Positions 1 to 5,156 of a stretch of DNA of 5,220 nucleotides are shown here, in pieces. Location: contig CAZTLW010000148.1 of assembly GCA_964614585.1 (NCBI GenBank), forward strand, positions 1 through 5,220, given 5' to 3'. Made by a program: the position numbers and the translations under genes. Positions within the stretch are counted from its first letter, which is position 1. Every line of letters begins with the position of its first letter. The notes beneath the pieces were generated by a model, which saw only the letters and a list, made by a program, of their open reading frames with translations, did not search any database and had not been told where the DNA came from. Source of the stretch: JAHEFX01 sp964614585. GTDB lineage: Bacteria; Actinomycetota; Acidimicrobiia; Spongiisociales; JAENVV01.

Positions 1-528
1 GTCGTAGTTCGCCAGCGGCTCGCCCATGCCCATGTACACGATGTTCGTGACCCGGTCGGGCGCCCCTGCCATCGGCCGCTCCCGCAGGCTCGCCTCCGCC
101 CACTGGACCTGGGCGACGATCTCGCCGGCCCGGAGGTTGCGCTCGAAGCCGAACTGGCCCGTGGCGCAGAAGGTGCACCCGAGGGCGCAGCCGGCCTGGG
201 ACGAGATGCACAGCGTCGTACGGCCCGGATAGCCCATGAGGACCGCCTCGATGGCGGGTCCGTCGGGGAGCCGGAAGAGCCACTTGCGGGTTGCGCCGTC
301 GTCGGCTTCCTGCTCGGTCTCGACCGTGAAGGGCCACAGCGACCCCTCCAGTCGATCGCGGAGGGAACCGGGGAGGTTGACCATCCCCGAGGGGGACGTG
401 ACCGGCCGGTGGTAGAGCCAACCCCGGAGCTGGTCGACCCGGTAGGCGGGCTCGTCGGGGAGCCATTCGCCCAGTCGCTCGGGCTCGACGAGGTAGGGCC
501 CCGTCTCGGTGGTCGGCGCCGGGTCCAT
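1..528 (-). CDS. rlmN: RlmN, 23S rRNA (adenine(2503)-C(2))-methyltransferase, N-terminal half (cut by left edge)
   Basis: Radical-SAM enzyme that methylates C2 of A2503 in 23S rRNA, and in many bacteria A37 of some tRNAs, acting in the cytoplasm. The first 176 codons are present and the last visible codon ends exactly at base 1. The protein starts MDPAPTTETG. An N-terminal helical accessory region (about residues 17-60, with WLYHRPV and a MVNLPGSLRDRL stretch) is typical of the family. The radical-SAM cluster motif CxxxCxxC is C114, C118 and C121 within QAGCALGCTFCATGQ, followed by the SAM-contact motif GMGEPLANYD at 167-176. E94 in AIEAVLMG is probably the counterpart of the conserved catalytic-region glutamate. 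The C-terminal half, including the methyl-carrying cysteine, lies outside. The family is usually about 350-380 residues. The ATG follows the TGA of the upstream HhH gene with no gap, so translation is probably coupled. Identification is firm; Cfr, the closest alternative, is less likely given the strongly RlmN-like motifs. Confidence 0.97.
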   Translation of the reverse strand, partial: MDPAPTTETGPYLVEPERLGEWLPDEPAYRVDQLRGWLYHRPVTSPSGMVNLPGSLRDRLEGSLWPFTVETEQEADDGATRKWLFRLPDGPAIEAVLMGYPGRTTLCISSQAGCALGCTFCATGQFGFERNLRAGEIVAQVQWAEASLRERPMAGAPDRVTNIVYMGMGEPLANYD

Positions 529-855
529 TCAGCGGGGGGCGGCGTCGATCCAGGTCGCCGCCCGCTCCTCGCTGACCCCGGCGGCGGAGGCGACGGTGGT
601 GGGGTCGGCGGCGGCGAGGTCTCGGGCCGAGTCGATGCCGGCGTCGGAGAGGCGCTCGGCGTAGACCGGGCCGATGCCGGGGATGTCGGTGAGCTCGGTG
701 GGCGGGGGCGTGGCGGTCGGATCGTGGGGGGCGACCCGGAACGACACGGGCTCGACGTTCTTGGGCAGTCCGATGGTCACGAAGCGGTCGCGGACCAGCC
801 AGAGCACGGCGACGACGCCGGCGATCGCCAGCAACCCGCGCATCAACCTCGCCAT
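529..855 (-). CDS. Small membrane-anchored helix-hairpin-helix protein, 108 aa
   Basis: Function unknown. The protein has three visible parts: a short basic N-terminus (MARLMR), one hydrophobic helix at about residues 7-21 (GLLAIAGVVAVLWLV) that should anchor it in the membrane, and a proline-rich linker (about 43-54) leading to a C-terminal helix-hairpin-helix domain (about 54-108). The hairpin core is TDIPGIGPVYAERL at 56-69, followed by AGIDSARDLAAADP and AGVSEERAATWI, the usual continuation in this HhH group. Such domains bind nucleic acid without sequence specificity or mediate protein contacts. ATG 855 is chosen because GAGGAG (866-861) lies five bases upstream; the open frame continues upstream to 1359 but that part is antisense to the LLM gene. 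Its TGA abuts the rlmN ATG, so the two form a transcriptional pair. The orientation of the HhH domain across the membrane is unclear: basic residues sit on both sides of the helix. Gene reality is likely; a specific role cannot be assigned. Confidence 0.85.
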   Translation of the reverse strand: MARLMRGLLAIAGVVAVLWLVRDRFVTIGLPKNVEPVSFRVAPHDPTATPPPTELTDIPGIGPVYAERLSDAGIDSARDLAAADPTTVASAAGVSEERAATWIDAAPR

Positions 856-860
856 TCGTG

Positions 861-866
861 CTCCTC
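861..866 (-). promoter_or_regulatory. Ribosome binding site fixing the HhH gene start
   Basis: On the minus strand this reads GAGGAG, five bases before ATG 855. It selects that ATG over the in-frame ATG four codons further in and over the long upstream frame extension. Confidence 0.75.
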
Positions 867-896
867 GGCCGTGACCCGGGGGACCCGGGAGCGCGG

Positions 897-926
897 AGAG
901 TAGGTTCCGCCGCCGCAGGTCCGCAA
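897..926 (-). promoter_or_regulatory. Possible sigma70-type promoter for the HhH-rlmN pair
   Basis: The minus strand carries TTGCGG (926-921), an 18-base spacer, and TACTCT (902-897), which fits the TANNNT pattern of actinobacterial -10 elements. Transcription would start near 890, giving a leader of about 35 bases before ATG 855. The -35 match covers only the TTG half, so this is a tentative call. The -10 shares its TA dinucleotide with a plus-strand TAGGTT (901-906). Confidence 0.35.
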
Positions 927-939
927 GGAGCCGCCCCGG

Positions 940-954
940 GGGGTGGCCCACCCC
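940..954. repeat. Perfect 7-bp palindrome beside the LLM ribosome binding site
   Basis: GGGGTGG (940-946), one central C, then CCACCCC (948-954). It ends immediately before the AGGAGG of the LLM gene. A DNA operator is possible. A 1-base loop forbids the full RNA hairpin, so any RNA form would be shorter. Low sequence complexity in a G/C-rich gap makes chance a real alternative. Confidence 0.35.
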
Positions 955-960
955 AGGAGG
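955..960 (+). promoter_or_regulatory. Ribosome binding site fixing the LLM oxidoreductase start
   Basis: AGGAGG five bases before ATG 966, a consensus Shine-Dalgarno sequence. It decides the start: the frame is open further upstream to 858, but that extension would encode a G/A/P-rich tail unlike the family and overlaps the divergent control region. Confidence 0.85.
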
Positions 961-965
961 TGGGG

Positions 966-1994
966 ATGCTGGTCGACTTCTACCTACCGGCCGACGCGGG
1001 CGTGGTCGGGGCCCCCGGCCACGCCCGCCTGGCGGCGAACGCCGGCTTCGACGGCTTCTTCTCCGCCGACACCGGCCACGAGCCGTTCCTGCCGATCGCC
1101 GCTGCCGCCCAACACGCTCCGGGACTGGATTTCGGGACCGCGATCGCGGTCGCCTTCCCCCGGTCGCCGATGGTGACGGCGATGACGGCCTGGGACCTGC
1201 AGGCAGCCACCGGGGGGCGTTTCCTGCTCGGCCTCGGGACCCAGGTTCGGGGCCACATCGTCCGGCGATTCTCCACCGAGTGGTCCTCGCCGGGGCCGCG
1301 GCTGGCCGAGTACGTCCGGGCGATGCGCGCCATCTGGACCTCCTTCCAGGAGGGGGCACCGCTCCGGTTCGACGGCGACTTCTACACCTTCTCGCTCATG
1401 ACGCCCTTCTTCGATCCCGGGCCGATCGACCACCCGTTCCCGAAGGTGTTCATCTCGGCGGTGGGCCCGTACAACTGTCGGCTCGTGGGCGAGCTGTGCG
1501 ACGGCATCCACGTGCACCCGTTCCACACGGTCGGCTACCTCCGCTCGCATGTCCTCCCACTCATCGCCGAGGGGGCGGCGCGGGTGGGCCGGGACGTGGC
1601 CGAGGTCGAGTTGGCCTCCACCGTGATCTGCGTGACGGGCACCGACGACGAGTCGATGGAGCGATCCCGCGAGGCCGCCCGCCAGCAGGTCGCCTTCTAC
1701 GCCTCGACCCCGGCGTACCGAGGGGTGCTGGAGGCCGAGGGGTGGGACGTCGGTCCCCAACTGACGGCCCTGTCGAAGCGACAGCGGTGGGACGAGATGC
1801 CCGCACTCGTGTCCGACGAGATGCTCGAGACGGTCGCGGTGGTGGCTCCGGTCGCCGAACTCGGGGCGGCGATCCGGGCCCGCTACGAGGGGCTGCTCCA
1901 TCGGGTCGGCTATTACACGCTGGCCGGGGCGCTCGACGACCTCGACGAGGAGGCGTGGGCGTCGTTGGTGTCCGACACCCGCGGGGCAGGTTGA
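966..1994 (+). CDS. LLM-class F420-dependent oxidoreductase (TIGR03617/MSMEG_2256-like), 342 aa
   Basis: A luciferase-like monooxygenase superfamily TIM-barrel enzyme, expected to use reduced F420 (FMN is an alternative) for a hydride transfer on an unknown substrate in the cytoplasm. The protein opens MLVDFYLPAD. It has the barrel segment RFLLGLGTQ (85-93), then RRF.TEWSSPGPRLAEYVRAMRAIW (100-124), FDGDFYTFSLMTPFFDPGP (135-153), HPFHT (184-188), QVAFYASTPAYRGVL (241-255) and LSKRQRWDEMPALV (269-282). These segments resemble the actinobacterial MSMEG_2256-type subfamily; that placement is from memory of the family. Length of about 340 is normal, and no signal peptide or membrane helix is seen. 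The ATG is set by AGGAGG five bases upstream. It is transcribed away from the HhH-rlmN pair and converges on the phosphatase operon, so it is probably monocistronic. The neighbours do not reveal the substrate. Superfamily is firm; cofactor and reaction are inferred. Confidence 0.94.
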   Translation: MLVDFYLPADAGVVGAPGHARLAANAGFDGFFSADTGHEPFLPIAAAAQHAPGLDFGTAIAVAFPRSPMVTAMTAWDLQAATGGRFLLGLGTQVRGHIVRRFSTEWSSPGPRLAEYVRAMRAIWTSFQEGAPLRFDGDFYTFSLMTPFFDPGPIDHPFPKVFISAVGPYNCRLVGELCDGIHVHPFHTVGYLRSHVLPLIAEGAARVGRDVAEVELASTVICVTGTDDESMERSREAARQQVAFYASTPAYRGVLEAEGWDVGPQLTALSKRQRWDEMPALVSDEMLETVAVVAPVAELGAAIRARYEGLLHRVGYYTLAGALDDLDEEAWASLVSDTRGAG

Positions 1995-2002
1995 TCCAAC
2001 CC

Positions 2003-2053
2003 CGTTCTCGTGTCGTTCTCCCTTCTGGTGGAGGGCTGGGCGACACAAGAACG
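2003..2053. terminator. Bidirectional stem-loop between convergent genes
   Basis: A 13-base arm (2003-2015, starting CGTTCTCGTG) is matched by 2041-2053 (starting CGACACAAGA), with a 25-base loop. The only irregular position is 2009/2047. In minus-strand RNA it is a G-U wobble, so the stem is continuous; in plus-strand RNA it is a C-A mismatch. The loop can form a small inner CCCT/AGGG helix. It lies 9 bases after the LLM stop and 15 bases after the phosphatase stop on the opposite strand. Neither side has a T-run, as is common for intrinsic terminators in high-G+C actinobacteria. The position and stem length are what support the call. Confidence 0.72.
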
Positions 2054-2067
2054 TCCGTAGGGCGCTC

Positions 2068-2700
2068 TCAGTCGATGAAGTCGAGGCCGCCGTGGTCCTC
2101 GAGCGCCTCGCCGAGGTGGCCCGTGTCGTTGTAGCTCGCCAGCCGGGGGCCCGACAGGATCGTCATGATCCCGGCGTTGGTCGGCGGCGAGATCGGGCCG
2201 GAGAAGACGTTCCCGTCGTGGGTGCTGCCGGCTGCCCACGCCGCCAGGCACAGCAGCGGTCCGCCGTGGGAGAACAGCGCGGTGACCCGGTCGGCCGCCA
2301 GCAGGTCCTCGACCACGGGCACCACCCGGGCGCGCACGTCGGCCCATCGCTCGCCACCCGGTCGGGCGACGTCGTCGCCCGACCGATAGGCCGCGAACAG
2401 CTCCGGCCAGCCCGTCTCGATCTCGGTCGGGAGCAGGCCGGCCCACTCCCCGTTGTGGACCTCGCGGAGCTCGGCGAAGGTCTCCACCTCGATCCCGGTG
2501 AGGCGGGCGAGCGGGGCGGCGGTCCCGGCAGCCCGCTGCAGGTCGGAGGCCACGATCCGCTCGACACCCATCGCCGCGAGCCGGTCCCCCACCAGCTCCG
2601 CCTGGCGTCGGCCGAGTTCGGACAGGGGGACGTCGAGTTGGCCGATGAACCGCCGATCCCGGTTCCCATCGGCCTCTCCATGACGGACGGCGAGGATCAT
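2068..2700 (-). CDS. Histidine phosphatase superfamily protein (phosphoglycerate-mutase-like), 210 aa
   Basis: A branch-1 histidine phosphatase that hydrolyses or transfers phosphate through a phosphohistidine intermediate; probably cytoplasmic. The catalytic signature RHGE is at 6-9 with H7 as the nucleophile. R56 in SDLQRA, E80 in LREVHNGEWAG (the likely proton donor) and the second histidine H145 in FSHGG complete the pocket. The GQLDVPLSELGRRQA segment (20-34) is the usual region after the nucleophile. Length is normal for small monofunctional members (about 200). Branch members include phosphoglycerate mutases, CobC-type alpha-ribazole phosphatases and broad phosphatases, and the sequence alone does not decide between them. 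Its ATG overlaps the TGA of the transferase gene by one base (TGATG), so it is the last, translationally coupled gene of the operon and is followed by the stem-loop at 2003-2053. The start is set by that overlap, since M1 sits five residues before RHGE as usual. Confidence 0.95.
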   Translation of the reverse strand: MILAVRHGEADGNRDRRFIGQLDVPLSELGRRQAELVGDRLAAMGVERIVASDLQRAAGTAAPLARLTGIEVETFAELREVHNGEWAGLLPTEIETGWPELFAAYRSGDDVARPGGERWADVRARVVPVVEDLLAADRVTALFSHGGPLLCLAAWAAGSTHDGNVFSGPISPPTNAGIMTILSGPRLASYNDTGHLGEALEDHGGLDFID

Positions 2701-4247
2701 CAGCGGACGGCCGCCGCCGTGGTGCGCACGCGGGGGTCGGGAGCGCCGGATCGGAGGCCGTCGCGGTCGACGGTGATCACCGAGACGGGGCCGAGACCGC
2801 CGCGGCGACCGACGACCTCGACGGCGTGGCCCCGCCTGGCGAGGGCCTCGGCGTGGGTGCCGGCCTCGAGGCGCACCGTGTCGTCCCCCTGGCGATCGAG
2901 GGCGCGGAGCTCCCAACGAGGCGCGGCCTGGGCGTCCTCGGGGTCGGCACCGTCGGCCCAGAGCCGGCGTGCCACCTGCGTGAGGATTTGGGGCTGCTGG
3001 TGGCCGCCCCGGGTGCCCAACAGGGCGGTGAGGCGGTCACCCTCGGTCCAGAGGGTGGGGAAGATCGTGTGGAGGGGTCGTTTGCCCGGGCCCAATCGGT
3101 TCGGGTGCCCGGGTTCGAGCGTGAAACCTCCCCCTCGGTTGTGGAGGAGGAAGCCGGCGTCGCCGGCGCCGATCGTCGTGCCGAGGCCGTGGAAGTTGGA
3201 TTGGCTGAGTGACACGCCCATCCCGTCGGCGTCGAGGACGCAGAGGTAGGCAGTGCCACCGGGCACCATCCCGGGTGCCGGCCAGTCCCCGGCCCGGTCG
3301 TCGTCGATGGCTGCGGCCCGGGCGGCGATGCGACCGGGGGCGAGGAGGTCGACGTCGGGGGCGTGGCTGGGGTCGGCGACCACGTCGTTGCGCTCCCAGG
3401 CGAAGGCCCGGTAGGCCTCGATCTCCCGGTGCAGGGCGAGGGCGGGGTCGTCGGTGGGGTCGAGGCGGTCGAGGGCGGCGAGCGTCGCCAGGACGAGGTA
3501 GCCCTGCGTGTTGGGCGGGATCGTCCAACCGGTCATGCCGAGGACGGCGGTGGACATCGGTTCGACCCAGTCCGGGACGTAGCCGGCCAGGTCGTCGACG
3601 GTGATGAGGCCACCCACGGCGTCCGAGATCGCCCGGGCCGGCGATCCTCCGTAGAAGGCGGCCTCGCCGCCCTCGGCGATGGCCCGCAGGGTGGTGGCCA
3701 GCGAGGGCCGTGCGATCCGCTCGCCGAGCCGCGGTGGCCGGCCCTCCGGCATGAACTCGGCGGCGATCGGCTGGCCCTCCAACTCCCGGCCGCGGCGCAC
3801 CAACGCGCCGACGAGTTCCTCGGTTGCCACGACCCCGCCCTCGGCGTGGCGGATCGCCGGGGCGAGGCAGTCGGCAAGGGGGAGACGTCCGAGGCGGTCG
3901 GACAGGGCCTGCCAGCCGGCGACACATCCCGGAATCGTGACGGCGTGTCGGCCGAACAAGGGCATGTCGCCCTCGCTGGCGGCGAGGGCGTCGGCGTCGA
4001 CGCCCGAACCCGCCGTCCCCGACGCGTTCAGCGCCAGCGGACGGGCCTCGCCGGGCAGGTGGACGAGGGCGAAGAGGTCGCCGCCGACCCCGCAGGTCTC
4101 GGGTGCGACCACGCCTTGGACGGCGTTGGCGGCGATGGCGGCATCGACGGCGTTGCCGCCTGCGGCGAGGACGTCCATCGCCGCCTGGGTGCTGTGGTGG
4201 TGGGGGGTGACGACGACGTCGCCGAACCCGCGGACGAGACCGTGCAC
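2700..4247 (-). CDS. ggt: Gamma-glutamyltransferase family protein (YwrD-like, no signal peptide), 515 aa
   Basis: An Ntn-hydrolase that is made as one chain and cleaves itself before a threonine, which then attacks gamma-glutamyl amides such as glutathione. N-terminal GGT signature: VVVTPHHHSTQAAMDVLAAG (11-30), then GNAVDAAIAANAVQGVV. Further landmarks are CGVGGDLFAL (52-61) and IPGCVAGW (105-112). The predicted self-cleavage site is before T332 in PGGTAYLCVLDADG, giving subunits of about 331 and 184 residues. GTRGGHQQPQ (411-420) is the glycine-rich substrate-loop region. Classical periplasmic or secreted GGTs (about 580 aa) begin with a signal peptide; this one does not and should be cytoplasmic. 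After the catalytic Thr it has A-Y where the classical motif has S/T/A-H. The start is GTG, four bases after the TGA of the upstream gene, with no clear Shine-Dalgarno, so translation is probably coupled. Actinobacteria usually rely on mycothiol, so the substrate may be another gamma-glutamyl or acyl amide. Family is firm; substrate is unknown. Confidence 0.94.
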   Translation of the reverse strand: MHGLVRGFGDVVVTPHHHSTQAAMDVLAAGGNAVDAAIAANAVQGVVAPETCGVGGDLFALVHLPGEARPLALNASGTAGSGVDADALAASEGDMPLFGRHAVTIPGCVAGWQALSDRLGRLPLADCLAPAIRHAEGGVVATEELVGALVRRGRELEGQPIAAEFMPEGRPPRLGERIARPSLATTLRAIAEGGEAAFYGGSPARAISDAVGGLITVDDLAGYVPDWVEPMSTAVLGMTGWTIPPNTQGYLVLATLAALDRLDPTDDPALALHREIEAYRAFAWERNDVVADPSHAPDVDLLAPGRIAARAAAIDDDRAGDWPAPGMVPGGTAYLCVLDADGMGVSLSQSNFHGLGTTIGAGDAGFLLHNRGGGFTLEPGHPNRLGPGKRPLHTIFPTLWTEGDRLTALLGTRGGHQQPQILTQVARRLWADGADPEDAQAAPRWELRALDRQGDDTVRLEAGTHAEALARRGHAVEVVGRRGGLGPVSVITVDRDGLRSGAPDPRVRTTAAAVR

Positions 4248-4251
4248 GAGG

Positions 4252-4869
4252 TCAGCGTTGCAGGGTCGGGATCGTCCGGTTGAGGGCGTCGAGGACCGCC
4301 CGCACGCAGGCGACCCGACTGTCCTCGCCGACGAGGGCGCAGCCGGTGAGCATCCGCTCGGTGCCGCCGGTGACGAGCACCACCTGGGCCACGGCCACGC
4401 CCCGCCCGCCCACCGAGGGGACCTCGAGGGCGGCGAGCGCCATCGTGTGCTCGGCCTCGATCACGTCCATGATGGCGGCGAGGGCCGCCTCGCCGATGAG
4501 ACGGGCCCGCACCGCCTGGGCGGCCGAGCCCGAGGCCGTGCCGACGGCCTGTCGCTCCGACCACCCGAGCGCCACCGAGACCTCGGCGCGGGAGCCGTCC
4601 ACCTGTTCGGTGACGTCGACGATCTCGATGCGGTCGCCGCCGACCCGGACGCCCTCGGCGACCTGGACGACACTGATCACCCGTCGGTCGATCGAGAGGC
4701 CGTACCCCGCGAGAGCGAGACTCTGCACGTCACGGACGACCTGCTTGGGCGGCTTGGCCGCCGTGGAGATCACGTGGACCTCCTCGATGGATCCCCGTCG
4801 GCCGACGACCCGGGCCGCCGACACCGAGGGAACCTGGCAAATCGCTTCCTCAAGCTCGGCGTAGTCCAC
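4252..4869 (-). CDS. Conserved-looking two-part protein of unknown function, 205 aa
   Basis: I do not recognise a named family. The N-terminal part (about 1-72) has a short helix (YAELEEAICQVPSV), then alternating strands: SAARVVG, IEEVHVIST, the basic turn PPKQVVRDVQSLALAGYG (40-57) and IDRRVISVVQV (60-70). It looks like a small alpha/beta unit. The C-terminal part (about 79-205) again alternates strands and helices: RIEIVDVTEQV, RAEVSVALGW, an A/G-rich stretch, the helix VRARLIGEAALAAIMDVI (120-137), VAVAQVVLVTGG (158-169), and the ending VACVRAVLDALNRTI (186-200). No signal peptide, membrane helix or obvious catalytic motif is seen. The start is GTG 4869, the only usable start close to the conserved-looking N-terminus. 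It has no Shine-Dalgarno but a TATCGT six bases upstream, which suits leaderless transcription. The frame stays open upstream to 5136, but that part looks non-coding. It heads the operon with the transferase four bases downstream, which suggests a related job; that is inference. Confidence 0.85.
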   Translation of the reverse strand: MDYAELEEAICQVPSVSAARVVGRRGSIEEVHVISTAAKPPKQVVRDVQSLALAGYGLSIDRRVISVVQVAEGVRVGGDRIEIVDVTEQVDGSRAEVSVALGWSERQAVGTASGSAAQAVRARLIGEAALAAIMDVIEAEHTMALAALEVPSVGGRGVAVAQVVLVTGGTERMLTGCALVGEDSRVACVRAVLDALNRTIPTLQR

Positions 4870-4875
4870 GCCGAC

Positions 4876-4881
4876 ACGATA
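4876..4881 (-). promoter_or_regulatory. Possible -10 element for leaderless transcription of the three-gene operon
   Basis: On the minus strand TATCGT (4881-4876) fits the TANNNT pattern and ends six bases before GTG 4869, so transcription starting seven bases after the element would begin at the start codon itself. No Shine-Dalgarno precedes that GTG, as expected for a leaderless mRNA. No convincing -35 sits 16-18 bases upstream (ACGGCT at spacing 17), which keeps this tentative. Confidence 0.38.
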
Positions 4882-4921
4882 CCCACGAGACGGAGCGCAG
4901 CCGTTGATACCACGCAAAGAG

Positions 4922-4950
4922 GTGACACCGCTGGTGGGTGTTGGTACGGT
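4922..4950 (+). promoter_or_regulatory. Sigma70-type promoter for the exported-protein gene
   Basis: The -35 GTGACA (4922-4927) matches TTGACA at 5 of 6 bases. It is followed by exactly 17 bases and then TACGGT (4945-4950), a TANNNT -10 preceded by TGG (4942-4944), an extended -10. Transcription should start near 4957. An inverted repeat ACACC (4925-4929) / GGTGT (4937-4941) overlaps the -35 and spacer and could be an operator. This is the best promoter match I found in the window. Confidence 0.6.
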
Positions 4951-4956
4951 GCCGGG

Positions 4957-5156
4957 CGGCGGAGTGAGGACCGGTGCCCAGGCACTGGTGTGTCGCGTGT
5001 CGTGGTGGACGACCGTGGCTGGGGCCGTGAGCGAGGAACGTATGCGTCCCCACGACGAGGTGACCCCCCGAGGTGTCCCTAGCGAGCAGCGGAGCGGAGA
5101 GGACCGTGGTGCACTCAGCGCTGCCACGGAATCCATGATCCGAGGTGATGTCCACC
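4957..5156 (+). other. Predicted ~200-nt 5' leader with several hairpins; no known riboswitch recognised
   Basis: If transcription starts near 4957, the exported-protein mRNA has a leader of about 200 bases. Visible hairpins: an 8-bp stem with a CCAG tetraloop (4970-4977/4982-4989); GTCGT/ACGAC with a 5-base loop (4999-5003/5009-5013); CCGTGG/CCACGG (5104-5109/5124-5129), extendable by GGA/TCC across a two-base bulge; and GGTG/CACC (5144-5147/5153-5156) directly before ATG 5157, which would hide part of the ribosome binding site. The heptamer CGAGGTG occurs three times (5056, 5069, 5141), the last being the ribosome binding site. I compared it by eye with c-di-AMP, c-di-GMP, cobalamin, TPP, FMN and SAM riboswitch cores and saw no match. 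The rest of the intergenic stretch (4870-4921) holds only the candidate minus-strand promoter. Confidence 0.4.
5142..5147 (+). promoter_or_regulatory. Ribosome binding site choosing ATG 5157
   Basis: GAGGTG ends nine bases before ATG 5157. The alternative in-frame starts GTG 5145 and ATG 5148 overlap or crowd this site and are therefore less likely. An in-frame TGA at 5136 excludes any start further upstream. Confidence 0.6.

Noticed and set aside
858..965. In-frame upstream extension of the LLM oxidoreductase
   Set aside because: AGGAGG directly precedes ATG 966, and the extension is a low-complexity G/A/P stretch unlike the family N-terminus.
984..2048. Long minus-strand open frame opposite the LLM gene (and similar long frames opposite the transferase, e.g. 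plus 3363-4283 and 3679-5082)
   Set aside because: These are mirror frames of genuine genes in high-G+C DNA; their translations are R/G/P/H-rich without family motifs.
4870..5136. In-frame upstream extension of the 205-aa unknown protein to ATG 5136
   Set aside because: The extension is S/T/P/R-rich with no domain character, weak third-position G/C bias, and runs through the predicted plus-strand promoter; GTG 4869 starts right at the structured region.
4870..5156. Known riboswitch (c-di-AMP, c-di-GMP, cobalamin, TPP, FMN, SAM)
   Set aside because: Isolated fragments such as ACGCAAAG or CCGGTG occur, but the conserved cores and their order are absent by eye; an Infernal/Rfam search would settle it.
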